Origin: Paenibacillus macerans
Lineage (GTDB): Bacteria > Bacillota > Bacilli > Paenibacillales > Paenibacillaceae
Direction: 5' to 3'
Assembly (NCBI RefSeq): GCF_900454495.1
Contig: NZ_UGSI01000001.1
Span: 992,001-1,056,000, forward strand
Length of the DNA: 64,000 bases
The notes under the pieces were generated by a model. It was not told where the DNA came from. It did no database searches and was given only the letters and a program-made list of their open reading frames with translations. The position numbers and the translations under genes were made by a program. Below are positions 15,776 to 23,958 of this stretch, piece by piece. The first letter of the stretch is position 1, and the number at the start of each line of letters is the position of its first letter.

Positions 15776-18742
15776 GTGGCTGCAACCACCGATAACGTCA
15801 TTACATATGGGCAGTTAAAAATGATTTGGCCGTACGGTGCGCTCCGCCTGGTTGGGGTGGAACTTTGCCATACGGCCGGGGAACATGCGCGGCTAAGCAT
15901 TCAAGGGAGCGCCGATCCGGCTGTGGAAGAGACGATCCTTAGGCAAACGAGTCCGGATGATTTGATCGAGCTTTGGCACACCGATGATGCGGGGCAGGAT
16001 CAGCCGCTTTTTAAAGGGCAATTGTACGATATCGAAATTTCGAAGGCGATGGACCGGCTGAATATAAAACTGGCGGCGGTGTCGCACAGCTTCAAGCTGG
16101 ACACGACACTACGGAACCGCTCTTTTCAGCATGTGGGTCAATCCTACGTCGAGGTCATTCGCCAAGTGATCGGCGGCTATCCCGGCGCGGATATGATCGA
16201 TGAAGCGTTTGCCAAACGGGCGACCGGACGGTTTATCTTGCAGTATCAGGAGACGGATTGGAGTTTTTTGCAGCGTTTGGCTTCGCATGCCGGGGCGGTG
16301 CTGGTCCCGAATATTACGGCGCACCGGATTCAGTTCTGGGTGGGGCTGCCGCAAGGCCGGCGCCGCTTAAAGTTGGAAAATGTCCCCCTCGTGTACGAGC
16401 GGAAAATGATTCCGCTGGCATCGTTAAGCGCTGCAAATGAAGCTTCTGCGGGGGAAGAAGTTATTCGGCATACCGGGTATACGTTCGAATGGCCGGAAAT
16501 TTTGCAGCTTGGCGATGAGGTGGAGTGCGGGGGAGTAACCTTTGCCATTTACAAACGCACGGCCCGGATGCGTCAGGGAGTTTTGACTTGGAGTTACGAG
16601 TGCGGACGTCCGGAAGGGCTGATCGTTCCGAAGAAATATAATTCCACGGTGATTGGCGCGGCGATCGAAGGGAAGATTTTACAAATCAGCCGCAACCAGG
16701 TGCGCATTCATCTGGATATGGACGAACGGCAGGATCCGAAAGATGCCCAGTGGTTCCCTTATGCCGCCGAAGGCAGTCAGGTTTGGTATATGATGCCGGA
16801 AATCGGCAGCCGGATCAAGCTGTATTTTCCCAGCGCGGACGAGGACGAGGCGATGGTCATTCAGTCGGTGCGGATGGAGCCTGCTCCAGCGTTTAAGCCT
16901 GTGGTTGGAGGAGCCGGGCGAGCGTTACCTGCGGAGAGTTTGCCGGAAAGTCCGGCTGACAAATATGAGCGCAAAATGCAGGACCCGGGCGTCAAATCGT
17001 TCGGCAACCCGCAAGGCAAAGAAATCGTGCTCGGCGATGCGGACTTGTTGATCAGCGCACAGGAAGATACCTTGTATATCGGGATGAACCAGACGGGCGG
17101 AGTTCGTCTTCAGAGCTCGCAAAAAATAAATGTCAGTACATCGAAAAGTTTGTTTTTGCGGGCGGGCCAGATCCGGGTGGAAGGAACGGACGGTCTTGAT
17201 GTAGAAGCAAAGAACAGTAAGGCACAGCATAATGAATCCGCTGAATTCAGCGCACAGAAGGTCGAATTGGCCGGAAGTCTGCACCAAACGTATGAGAGAC
17301 TCTTGTCTCCGTTTGAGCAGGTGCTTAAGGAGAAAGGGGCGGCATATGCCGTCGGGGAAGTTGCCCTAAACAATATTGGGGCGACCTTAAAAGGGGAATG
17401 GGATGGAGCCGTAGACTTCGTTAAAGGTTTATGGAACACGGCCAGCGATATCTCGGACGTGCTTTTGACGCAGCAATTTGGAGATCCTCTGGTCAGATCA
17501 TACTACGGTCTGTTTACCGACGAAGAGGTCAAGCCGCTGGCGGAACGCAATGAGACGGTGAAGTCGGCCATCCATACGGGACAATACGTATTGGAAGCGG
17601 TGACGTTTCAAAAATCGGTCCCCGAGCTGCTGCATGATGGCGGAGAGACCTTAAAGGAGTTCGTTAACCCGTTAGTCAAATGGTGGAACAACGGCTTGCC
17701 GAACCCGCTCACCGACCGGGAAGACGAGAGCTATAAGATTGGGTATGACTCGATTGAAACTGCGGGTTTGGCGGTGGATATCGGCCTTACCGCTGCCGGA
17801 GGAGCCGGAGTCGCCAAAAAAGCCGCCAGCATGTTGAAGGCAAAAAGCGCGGCAGGCCGGGCCCTGGGGAACGCAGAAATGGGCGCGGCCGGTGCAGCCG
17901 GAGGCCTGGGGCTCGCAGGAAAAATGAAGTCACTTTTCACCGATGAACACGGAACTCCCAAACTGGGGGACGGCAAGCTAAAAACCGGAAGCTTCAAATC
18001 TTTGGAGCAAGCGGCGGAAGCTTTTGAGGAAATCCTGGAAGGACTCTCCATAAGCCTGCCAGGCTGGATGAGCGGCATGGGTGGAAGACGCCTCGGCTTC
18101 GCAGGCAATGGCGGGGGAGGCCTAGGACGTCATTTTGAGGTGGAGTATAATAATGATTACCGGAAACATCATGGTGGCGGGGGAGATGAGAGGAAGGATA
18201 GAGGTAATAAAGAGAGACAGGAAGAGGAAAGACGGCGAAGAGAAGAAGAAAAGAAAGAGAAAGAGGCTGAGGGGACGGGTAATAATCAGAGACTTATTCC
18301 TGGAAGCCCAGGTGTAGTAACTGGGGGTAATTCGACCAAATTAGGTAAGAATATGATGGAGGAAATGGGATTAAAACGTTCACAAAAATGGTCTGGTTAT
18401 CAGGCTCAACACGTTATTCCTTCAGAAATGAAAGACCATGCAGTTATCAAAAAAATTGGAATGGATTTTGACCATGCTTCAAATGGGGTTTTCCTAAGAG
18501 TACCTGACAACCAGATTAGTCCTATGGCTAGACATCAAGGATACCATTCCGTTTATAATGAAGTAGTTGAAAGGGCATTAAATCGAATGGATATTAACGA
18601 AAGCGTCGATGTATTACAAAAGCAGGTTTTTGATTTGCAGAAGAATCTTAGGTACCTTCAAGAAAAAGGATTGCCTCTCTATCCTAACCAAGGAGCAACA
18701 GTAGAACTTTGGGAACGGAAATTGAGTCAATTGATGAAGTAG
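15776..18742 (+). CDS. VgrG-toxin fusion with C-terminal AHH-type nuclease domain
   Basis: 988 residues, GTG start after GGAGGGGAGG. Residues 1-290: gpD/gp27-like, with YQETDWSFLQRLASHAGAVL; 295-370: OB fold (GAAIEGKILQISRNQVRIHL .. PEIGSRIKLYFP); 420-510: needle-like strands; 510-685: helical linker with TADSDISDVLL-type segments; 685-806: Ala/Gly-rich pre-toxin region duplicated at 19535; 806-988: toxin. The toxin starts with a Lys/Glu-rich run, then YQAQHVIPSEM .. ASNGVFLR .. MARHQGYHSVYNEVV, the pattern of AHH/HNH-type nucleases (here QH replaces HH). Base composition drops to AT-rich exactly at the pre-toxin/toxin junction (18193), marking a swapped cassette. A probable immunity gene follows. 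Predicted to be delivered as a spike-borne DNase effector. Confidence 0.8.
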   Translation: MAATTDNVITYGQLKMIWPYGALRLVGVELCHTAGEHARLSIQGSADPAVEETILRQTSPDDLIELWHTDDAGQDQPLFKGQLYDIEISKAMDRLNIKLAAVSHSFKLDTTLRNRSFQHVGQSYVEVIRQVIGGYPGADMIDEAFAKRATGRFILQYQETDWSFLQRLASHAGAVLVPNITAHRIQFWVGLPQGRRRLKLENVPLVYERKMIPLASLSAANEASAGEEVIRHTGYTFEWPEILQLGDEVECGGVTFAIYKRTARMRQGVLTWSYECGRPEGLIVPKKYNSTVIGAAIEGKILQISRNQVRIHLDMDERQDPKDAQWFPYAAEGSQVWYMMPEIGSRIKLYFPSADEDEAMVIQSVRMEPAPAFKPVVGGAGRALPAESLPESPADKYERKMQDPGVKSFGNPQGKEIVLGDADLLISAQEDTLYIGMNQTGGVRLQSSQKINVSTSKSLFLRAGQIRVEGTDGLDVEAKNSKAQHNESAEFSAQKVELAGSLHQTYERLLSPFEQVLKEKGAAYAVGEVALNNIGATLKGEWDGAVDFVKGLWNTASDISDVLLTQQFGDPLVRSYYGLFTDEEVKPLAERNETVKSAIHTGQYVLEAVTFQKSVPELLHDGGETLKEFVNPLVKWWNNGLPNPLTDREDESYKIGYDSIETAGLAVDIGLTAAGGAGVAKKAASMLKAKSAAGRALGNAEMGAAGAAGGLGLAGKMKSLFTDEHGTPKLGDGKLKTGSFKSLEQAAEAFEEILEGLSISLPGWMSGMGGRRLGFAGNGGGGLGRHFEVEYNNDYRKHHGGGGDERKDRGNKERQEEERRRREEEKKEKEAEGTGNNQRLIPGSPGVVTGGNSTKLGKNMMEEMGLKRSQKWSGYQAQHVIPSEMKDHAVIKKIGMDFDHASNGVFLRVPDNQISPMARHQGYHSVYNEVVERALNRMDINESVDVLQKQVFDLQKNLRYLQEKGLPLYPNQGATVELWERKLSQLMK
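17829..18193 (+). repeat. Pre-toxin repeat, copy 1 (inside the VgrG-toxin gene)
   Basis: 365 bases nearly identical and without gaps to 19535-19899, encoding AGRALGNAEMGAAGAAGG through HHGGGGDER. Divergence is abrupt at both ends. Confidence 0.92.
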
Positions 18743-18773
18743 CTCCATTATTGTGAAAGGATGGAAAATAATA

Positions 18774-19229
18774 ATGAATAGCGAGGAATTACAGTATCTA
18801 AAAGAACTGTTATACAATGAAGATATTCATAGTATTCGTGAAGGAGTCAAAAAAATAAAGAATCCAATATTTCTACATATATTTGCCGCTAACTATAACT
18901 GGAATAGTGGACTTGAAGTTCCTAAGGCTATTCTGGACAATGAAAATTGTGACTTTGGAACTGGTTTACTAATGTTTTATCGTGCTGATGGTTATCGTTT
19001 ACTTGAATCAAATGATGCTATTTCGGGGTCTTCTTTTGGGGAGTGGAAAGAGTTCATTAACAACTTGTACAAGAAATTACTTGATGGCAACTTCTCAGAT
19101 AAGAGTATTTCTTATGCTCCTCCATTAACAAAAGTACAGGTTTTCAAACTGAGAAAATCAAACCCTAATATTCCCGATGTCTTATTGGATAAATCTCCTG
19201 GTAATGACGTGGAAATTCCAGTCCTCTAG
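18774..19229 (+). CDS. Probable immunity protein, DUF4274-like
   Basis: 151 residues, AT-rich, starting at ATG 18774 with AAAGGATGGA upstream. The core FLHIFAANYNWNSGLEVPKAILDNENCDFGTGLLMFYRADG matches the DUF4274 pattern ('fAanYNWddGf-iP..I..n..CdlGtAL.lF..adG'). DUF4274 proteins recur as immunity-type genes behind polymorphic toxins. It starts 32 bases after the AHH toxin gene, so it is the expected cognate inhibitor. Acts in the cytoplasm (no signal or membrane segment). Partner assignment is from position. Confidence 0.7.
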   Translation: MNSEELQYLKELLYNEDIHSIREGVKKIKNPIFLHIFAANYNWNSGLEVPKAILDNENCDFGTGLLMFYRADGYRLLESNDAISGSSFGEWKEFINNLYKKLLDGNFSDKSISYAPPLTKVQVFKLRKSNPNIPDVLLDKSPGNDVEIPVL

Positions 19230-19343
19230 TATATCATGGGTGGGGCTACCCAGTGCCGAATGAACCAAGTTTTCATGAATAAAGATGTACGTACTGAATG
19301 TCTGTAAAAAGTATACCTAATTTAACGTAATAGCGTTATGCGA

Positions 19344-19389
19344 AACAGGTCAATTATGGTCAGATACCACCATAAAAGACCTGTTTTTT
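19344..19389 (+). terminator. Terminator after the first immunity gene (repeated at 21383)
   Basis: ACAGGTC..TTATGGT pairs with CCATAA..GACCTGT, then six T. The same hairpin with its left flank (TTAACGTAATAGCGTTA, about 19321) recurs after the second immunity gene. Confidence 0.8.
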
Positions 19390-19534
19390 GTTATCTTCGT
19401 TTTCTTACGGTTTTTTCAAGTTGGTTTTTGCTCCGAAAACTCGTAAGAATACGCTGAGAATTGAAGCCTACCGGAAGTCGCTTGTTTACTTTCGTCATTG
19501 GCTTAAACAATCCGGGACTTTGCAACCAAATCTA

Positions 19535-19899
19535 GTATGCTGAAAGCGAAAAGTGCGGCAGGCCGGGCCCTGGGGAACGCAGAAATGGGCGCGGCCGGTG
19601 CAGCCGGAGGCCTGGGGCTCGCAGGAAAATGGAAGTCATTTTTCACCGATGAACACGGAGTTCCCAAACTGGGGGACGGCAAGCTAAAAACCGGAAGCTT
19701 GAAATCTTTGGAGCAAGCGGCGGAAGCTTTTGAGGAAATCCTGGAAGGCCTCTCCCTAAGCCTGCAAGGCTGGATGAGCGGCATGGGCGGAAGACGCCTC
19801 GGCTTCGAAGGTAATGGCGGCGGAGGCTTAGGACGTCATTTTGAGGTGGAGTATAATAATGATTACCGGAAACATCATGGTGGCGGGGGAGATGAGAGG
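19535..19899 (+). repeat. Pre-toxin repeat, copy 2 (start of the orphan toxin cassette)
   Basis: Gap-free near-identical copy of 17829-18193 (offset 1706). Upstream (19400-19534) is unrelated to the VgrG gene and holds no recognised gene, only a short open stretch ending VYFRHWLKQSG. Confidence 0.92.
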
Positions 19900-20418
19900 G
19901 AGAGAAGGAAGGGTTCGGATGAGAGGATCGAAAAAGTTGGTAGTCACAATAAATTAACAGAACCATCATTACCTAAAGGCTCAAAAGTTACAGATCAAGA
20001 GCTTAAGTTGTTCGATTCCAAGAGAAAAGATCCTGGATATGAAAGGGAGGTAGATACATTTAAACTCTTAAAAGCTGAGGGATATGATATAACACCGTTA
20101 AAAGAAATACCTGGTGGAAATGGCTGGGGAATAGCACCTCAATCAAACCCAGACTTTATAATAGAGGGTAATGTATTTGATTGTTATTCTCCTCAAGGTA
20201 TCTTATCAGATAATAAGGTTAGAGAAATATACAAGAAAACGAAAAAACAAGCAAATAGAATAATCTTAAATCTTGATGACTTTAATGTTGATGATATAGG
20301 CGACTTAAAACAAGGAATACTGAGAAAAGCTAACCCTAATGGTGATTTGAAAAATTTGAAGGAGTTACTTGTTGTTAAAGATGGTAAAATAACAAGATGG
20401 TTTTGGAAAGGAGATTAA
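19537..20418 (+). CDS. Orphan toxin cassette: pre-toxin region plus CdiA-CT-like tRNase domain
   Basis: 293 residues open from an ATG, but no ribosome site precedes it and there is no VgrG portion. Residues 1-121 copy the pre-toxin segment of the upstream VgrG fusion; 122-293 are a different, AT-rich toxin. The toxin part YEREVDTFKLLKAEGYDI .. SNPDFIIEGNVFDCYSPQG .. KQANRIILNLDD resembles the CdiA C-terminal tRNase family (PF18451 type), where an 'NPDy-I-g--fDcysP' core carries catalytic acids. This is the same design as orphan cdiA-CT modules: a silent spare warhead that recombination through the shared pre-toxin segment can place on the VgrG spike. Likely not expressed as an effector in this state. 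Confidence 0.75.
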   Translation: MLKAKSAAGRALGNAEMGAAGAAGGLGLAGKWKSFFTDEHGVPKLGDGKLKTGSLKSLEQAAEAFEEILEGLSLSLQGWMSGMGGRRLGFEGNGGGGLGRHFEVEYNNDYRKHHGGGGDERERRKGSDERIEKVGSHNKLTEPSLPKGSKVTDQELKLFDSKRKDPGYEREVDTFKLLKAEGYDITPLKEIPGGNGWGIAPQSNPDFIIEGNVFDCYSPQGILSDNKVREIYKKTKKQANRIILNLDDFNVDDIGDLKQGILRKANPNGDLKNLKELLVVKDGKITRWFWKGD

Positions 20419-20419
20419 A

Positions 20420-21295
20420 TTGGAAATAACGTATTATTTTAAAAACCATTTTCATAATAGAGAGGAAATTGAAAGTTTTCTTCTGCATCAGGTAAAATGC
20501 ATTGCTGGATCCGAAGGGAATTTCAGCTTTACAAAGCAAGAAGAAAGTGAGGAAGGTGAAGAAGATGATTTGTATGTTAAATGTCCATTCTTCAGCTTCA
20601 GTACTTCGCTTTATGATGTGAATAACATTTCTAGGGTCTATGATCTCCATATCAATTATAGTTTGTATTGCAGTGTACATACAGATGGAGAAAAGAAATT
20701 TCTAGAGTTTTTAAGTAATATGCTTAAAAGTTGCAGTGGAGATGCTTTGCTATTAATGGATTCAGAATATAGAGTATTGGAAAGAAAAAGGAATGTTTTA
20801 TATGCAGACAGCCACTTTTTTAATGATGATCATAAGGTATTAAATCTTTCTTATAAGTTGGGAGTATATAAAAATTTCGTGTTACGAGTCGAAGGTAGTT
20901 TTGCCAAAGAAGAAATCAAACTGAAAAGTCTAGAAATTTTAGAAGACTCTGAGAATGAAGACAAGGCTAGGGTAGTAGAAGATTCTGATGACTCACCTGG
21001 AATTACTATCGTTTGGGATGATTTACAAATACATGCTATTAAGGTTCGAACTGCAGTAAATGTAATGTGCGATCATATTTTTACTTCTGATGATGTTGCG
21101 AGGTTAAAGAAGATGTTAAGCTTTTTTAAAAGCGTTACTACCAGATTTGCTGGAGATTATCAATTAACGAGAGTGCAGGGGTATTGGAGGGGATATCGTA
21201 AAGAAAGTGTACTTTTAGAAAGAAAAAATGGCAGAGTAACCGTTAATGACCAAGAAGAGGAAGCATATTTGTTGTACGGGTTTAATTTTAATTAA
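20420..21295 (+). CDS. Probable immunity protein for the orphan tRNase-like toxin
   Basis: 291 residues from a TTG start one base after the toxin stop, with AAAGGAG 7-13 bases upstream. Strongly AT-rich and acidic (runs such as EESEEGEEDD and EDSENEDKARVVEDSDD), soluble, without signal peptide or membrane helix. I do not recognise a family. Immediate coupling to the toxin end and acidity fit an inhibitor of an RNA-binding nuclease. It must have its own promoter or read-through to be made, since the toxin gene lacks an evident start signal. Confidence 0.6.
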   Translation: MEITYYFKNHFHNREEIESFLLHQVKCIAGSEGNFSFTKQEESEEGEEDDLYVKCPFFSFSTSLYDVNNISRVYDLHINYSLYCSVHTDGEKKFLEFLSNMLKSCSGDALLLMDSEYRVLERKRNVLYADSHFFNDDHKVLNLSYKLGVYKNFVLRVEGSFAKEEIKLKSLEILEDSENEDKARVVEDSDDSPGITIVWDDLQIHAIKVRTAVNVMCDHIFTSDDVARLKKMLSFFKSVTTRFAGDYQLTRVQGYWRGYRKESVLLERKNGRVTVNDQEEEAYLLYGFNFN

Positions 21296-21382
21296 ATGAC
21301 GCATGTATTTTAGTATAAGATGTATGCACAGAATTATATGAGAAAAATATACACAGTTTTAACAGAATAGCATTACTTGAAC

Positions 21383-21423
21383 AGGTCGATTATGGTTAGA
21401 ACCACCAATATCGACCGTTTTTG
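21383..21423 (+). terminator. Second copy of the cassette terminator
   Basis: GGTCGAT and ATCGACC arms with an inner TGGTT/AACCA stem and five T; the region 21356-21424 aligns with 19318-19390. Confidence 0.72.
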
Positions 21424-21450
21424 TTTAGGGTTATGGAGGTTTATAAGGGG

Positions 21451-21759
21451 ATGGCTCTAGAATACTCACTTATGTTAGAGGATATGCAACTATCTAATAC
21501 CATGATTATTAGTGAGGTAGAAAAAAATGAAACCAAGCAAATTCGATTACTTTTTCCCTTCCTAAGTACAGCGTCAATATCTGTTATGGTGGAAGTGGAA
21601 AGCCCAGGAAGAACTAAATGTCGTCACTGCATCATGAGGGAGAACGAATTCATGAAAAGGATCATTGTCTTTGACTTTGATTTTGGTGAAATAGAAATTA
21701 TGGCAAGCAGTTTTAAAGAATATTTAGAAAAAGCGCTCCGTGAAAAATTGAATATATAG
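21451..21759 (+). CDS. Orphan immunity-like protein (possibly SitI3-type)
   Basis: 102 residues starting MALEYSLMLED at ATG 21451, with GGAGG 11 bases upstream. The opening resembles SitI3-type immunity proteins ('MALEY-l.l'), a weak match made by eye. No toxin gene precedes it; it lies just after the repeated terminator that ends the orphan cassette. AT-rich, no signal peptide. Immunity genes kept without their toxin protect from siblings carrying that toxin. It may also be a truncated longer protein. Confidence 0.45.
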   Translation: MALEYSLMLEDMQLSNTMIISEVEKNETKQIRLLFPFLSTASISVMVEVESPGRTKCRHCIMRENEFMKRIIVFDFDFGEIEIMASSFKEYLEKALREKLNI

Positions 21760-21827
21760 TTTTATCAAGTCTGTATCATGGAGTTGAAGTTATTCATAAT
21801 GATGGAAATAAAATTCCAAAAAAATAA
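21744..21827 (+). pseudogene. Remnant of a toxin C-terminus
   Basis: An open tail of 27 codons bounded upstream by a stop, ending SLYHGVEVIHNDGNKIPKK and a stop, followed after 12 bases by a small gene with its own ribosome site. This tail-then-immunity spacing mimics the two intact cassettes. It overlaps the end of the preceding immunity-like gene. Confidence 0.35.
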
Positions 21828-21839
21828 GAGGTAATTCAT

Positions 21840-21959
21840 ATGGCGTGGCAATATCAAGATTTAATAGATGAATTCTATAGGGATGTCGAAAGGTGCAAAA
21901 AAGATTATTATAGTCACGACGAAGCAATAAAACCTTCAATATCACAAATGAGCGTGTAA
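21840..21959 (+). pseudogene. Truncated immunity-like small gene (39 codons)
   Basis: ATG 21840 with AAGAGGTAATTC upstream; the product begins MAWQYQDLIDEFYRDVERCKK and stops after 39 residues. The good ribosome site and soluble, charged start suggest the front end of an immunity gene cut short. No family recognised. Confidence 0.4.
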
Positions 21960-21989
21960 TCATCTTCTTTTTCATTTTTTCTATTTATT

Positions 21990-22136
21990 TTATAAATCAA
22001 AACAATACTCATTACCTCCATGATATATATCGTACAAACCAACGCAAGTACACATTCCTGGATTATTTCTCACTGAAGCATCAATAACACCTTGCAAGAT
22101 CATGCATATTGGTACTAATGAAACCGTACTTTTCAT
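21990..22136 (-). CDS. Possible small cysteine-containing peptide
   Basis: A 48-codon frame on the minus strand: hydrophobic start MKSTVSLVPICMILQGVIDA, then NNPGMCTCVGLYDIYHGG and a final cysteine. Only AAAG near the start as a ribosome site. It is the sole candidate in the 216-base gap 21960-22175. May be spurious. Confidence 0.2.
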   Translation of the reverse strand: MKSTVSLVPICMILQGVIDASVRNNPGMCTCVGLYDIYHGGNEYCFDL

Positions 22137-22175
22137 ATTCTTTAAAAGAAAAAATAGGGGGGAGTGTAAAGCTAG

Positions 22176-23591
22176 TTGAAAAAAGTTAAGGTTAGTTTAC
22201 AGCCCATTGTAAGTAAGATAAATTTACCGACTGTAATGAAAACAGCTGTGCTTCCGGGGGACTCCATTGAAAGATTATTTATTGCAACCCAGGTAGGAGA
22301 GATCTTTTACATAGGAAACGGAGTTATAAGGACTTTTTTGGATATTCGCCCACGAATCATAAAACTAGGTGCTTCTAGAGGCGGATATGACGAACGCGGA
22401 TTAGTAGGGCTGGCGTTTCATCCCGATTTTTATTATAACGGCCGGTTTTATCTTCATTATTCTGTGGCCGGAACACAAGGTCCGGGTGCTCTTCCTAAAC
22501 CTTTCAAGCCAGACCCGTGTGATCCGGAAACCTTAAACTTACAGTGGATGAATAGGGAAACGCAATATGATCACATTGATACCGTTGAAGAATGGATTTT
22601 ACAGCCGAATGGGCAACCTCAAAAACGACGGACATTGCTTAACATAAGAAGACCATTTTTTAATCATAATGGCGTCAATAGTTTAAACTTTTCACCTGAA
22701 AATGGAAAACTGATATTAACAACCGGAGACGGCGGAGCGGGCTATGACCCATTTAATTTAAGTCAGGATGATATGGAAATCGCCGGAAAAATAATTGAAA
22801 TCGATGTGGCTAAGAATACACTTATCGAAAATCCGCCTGTAGTCACACGTTTTAATGAACTTCCATCAACTATTCAGGAAACGCTTACGGCAATGGCTAA
22901 AGGGGTTCGCAATATTCCGGGGGTTTCCTTTCAAAGGTCTTATAGTCAGTATATTAAATATGTAGGAAATGTCGGGCAAGGTTTGGTAGAGTCGATTTTT
23001 TCATTCACTCATTATAAACCCATACCGGTTACACAGCTTATTCAAGCTTCTTTAATGAAAGTTGAGCTTGACTCGGAGGGATTTATTAATTTTGGCTGGC
23101 GAGGGTGGGAAGGTGCTTTTCCGACTTCGATTATAAGAGATTGCCCCACGAGCCCAATCTTGGATGAGAAAACAATCGCTTATTACAATGAAGCAGTAAA
23201 AACTTCAGCGAGGCGTCTTCAGCCTTTAACTAGTTATTTTCATAAAGACCCCCGTCCCGATAAGTTTGGAGGAACTTCACTTACAGGAGTCCAGTCATAT
23301 ATGGGGAATGGAATCCCCGATTTAAAAGGAAGCGTTGTGTTTACCGATCTTGCCCGAAAAGAAGAATCTCGACCTCCGGTTAATGGGGTTCTGGCTTACA
23401 CTAGGATAAGATATGATTGCAAACTAAGTGATTTTGGTGTGATTGAAACCAATTATAACTTTGGGTCTCAATCCGCTTATTATGTTAGTTTGGGGACGAA
23501 TCTGGATCAGAGCAGGCTATATTTAGGGGTGCATGGCTCTATGAAAGTGACTGATTTTAATCAAGGTACTGTTTTTGAAATTGTTCCATAA
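22176..23591 (+). CDS. PQQ-dependent sugar dehydrogenase-like (GSDH family) protein
   Basis: 471 residues, TTG start after GGGGGGAG. Sequence follows the soluble glucose/sorbosone dehydrogenase propeller: VLPGDSIERLFIATQVGEIFYI, the key DERGLVGLAFHPDFYYNGRFYLHYS with catalytic-region His, NHNGVNSLNFSPENGKLILTTGDGG, and the late GPDL-like GNGIPDLKGSVVFTDLARK. Unlike most bacterial homologs there is no signal peptide, and a 90-residue insertion (about 230-310) interrupts the fold. True enzymes oxidise aldoses with PQQ; here activity is uncertain. The composition is AT-rich like the toxin island. Downstream 23592-23876 holds only short frames. Confidence 0.72.
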   Translation: MKKVKVSLQPIVSKINLPTVMKTAVLPGDSIERLFIATQVGEIFYIGNGVIRTFLDIRPRIIKLGASRGGYDERGLVGLAFHPDFYYNGRFYLHYSVAGTQGPGALPKPFKPDPCDPETLNLQWMNRETQYDHIDTVEEWILQPNGQPQKRRTLLNIRRPFFNHNGVNSLNFSPENGKLILTTGDGGAGYDPFNLSQDDMEIAGKIIEIDVAKNTLIENPPVVTRFNELPSTIQETLTAMAKGVRNIPGVSFQRSYSQYIKYVGNVGQGLVESIFSFTHYKPIPVTQLIQASLMKVELDSEGFINFGWRGWEGAFPTSIIRDCPTSPILDEKTIAYYNEAVKTSARRLQPLTSYFHKDPRPDKFGGTSLTGVQSYMGNGIPDLKGSVVFTDLARKEESRPPVNGVLAYTRIRYDCKLSDFGVIETNYNFGSQSAYYVSLGTNLDQSRLYLGVHGSMKVTDFNQGTVFEIVP

Positions 23592-23876
23592 TCCGTATAA
23601 TGGATAACCCAGAGCTCATATTGATGAATATGACTTTTTTGCGCCGAGGAGGGAGGATCTTGCCTGGCGAAATATGTTTTGGGCGATAAGTACCGCAATG
23701 GCTAAAGATCCAACTCCAGGACCTAACGGCACCGTTCTTCTTAATGTTGAACACGGGACAGCATATAGAGTGTTTTCTCCCATGGCTTGGACACGTATTA
23801 AAGGAATCATCGAAGATGTGGTAGGAGGGGGTTACCTAAGGTTACGATGGAAACAGACACATTTTTTTCCTTATTA

Positions 23877-23909
23877 TTTATTGACCAATGTTACAATAAA
23901 CAATATCAT
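23877..23909 (+). promoter_or_regulatory. Sigma-A promoter overlapped by an inverted repeat, ahead of the XRE-TPR gene
   Basis: TTGACC (23881-23886), 17-base spacer, TATCAT (23904-23909). TTTATTG (23877-23883) and CAATAAA (23894-23900) form an inverted repeat over the -35, fitting an operator for the XRE protein. Its place argues for the translation start at 23959. Confidence 0.55.
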
Positions 23910-23958
23910 TAGGAATATATGGTTGATAATTCCATTATTGAACAGAGGAGGTGTTCGT

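Noticed and set aside
18190..18320. Coiled-coil or membrane-anchor domain in the Lys/Glu-rich run of the VgrG-toxin
   Set aside because: It is a short charged linker at the cassette junction, absent from the orphan copy; no heptad pattern strong enough to claim.
11516..18742. Complete type VI secretion system or prophage
   Set aside because: No sheath, tube, baseplate wedge, ClpV, TssJLM, terminase, capsid or integrase genes in the window.
23674..23958. N-terminal extension of the XRE-TPR protein
   Set aside because: The extension is not HTH-like, contains the promoter and operator, and the ATG at 23959 has a strong ribosome site.
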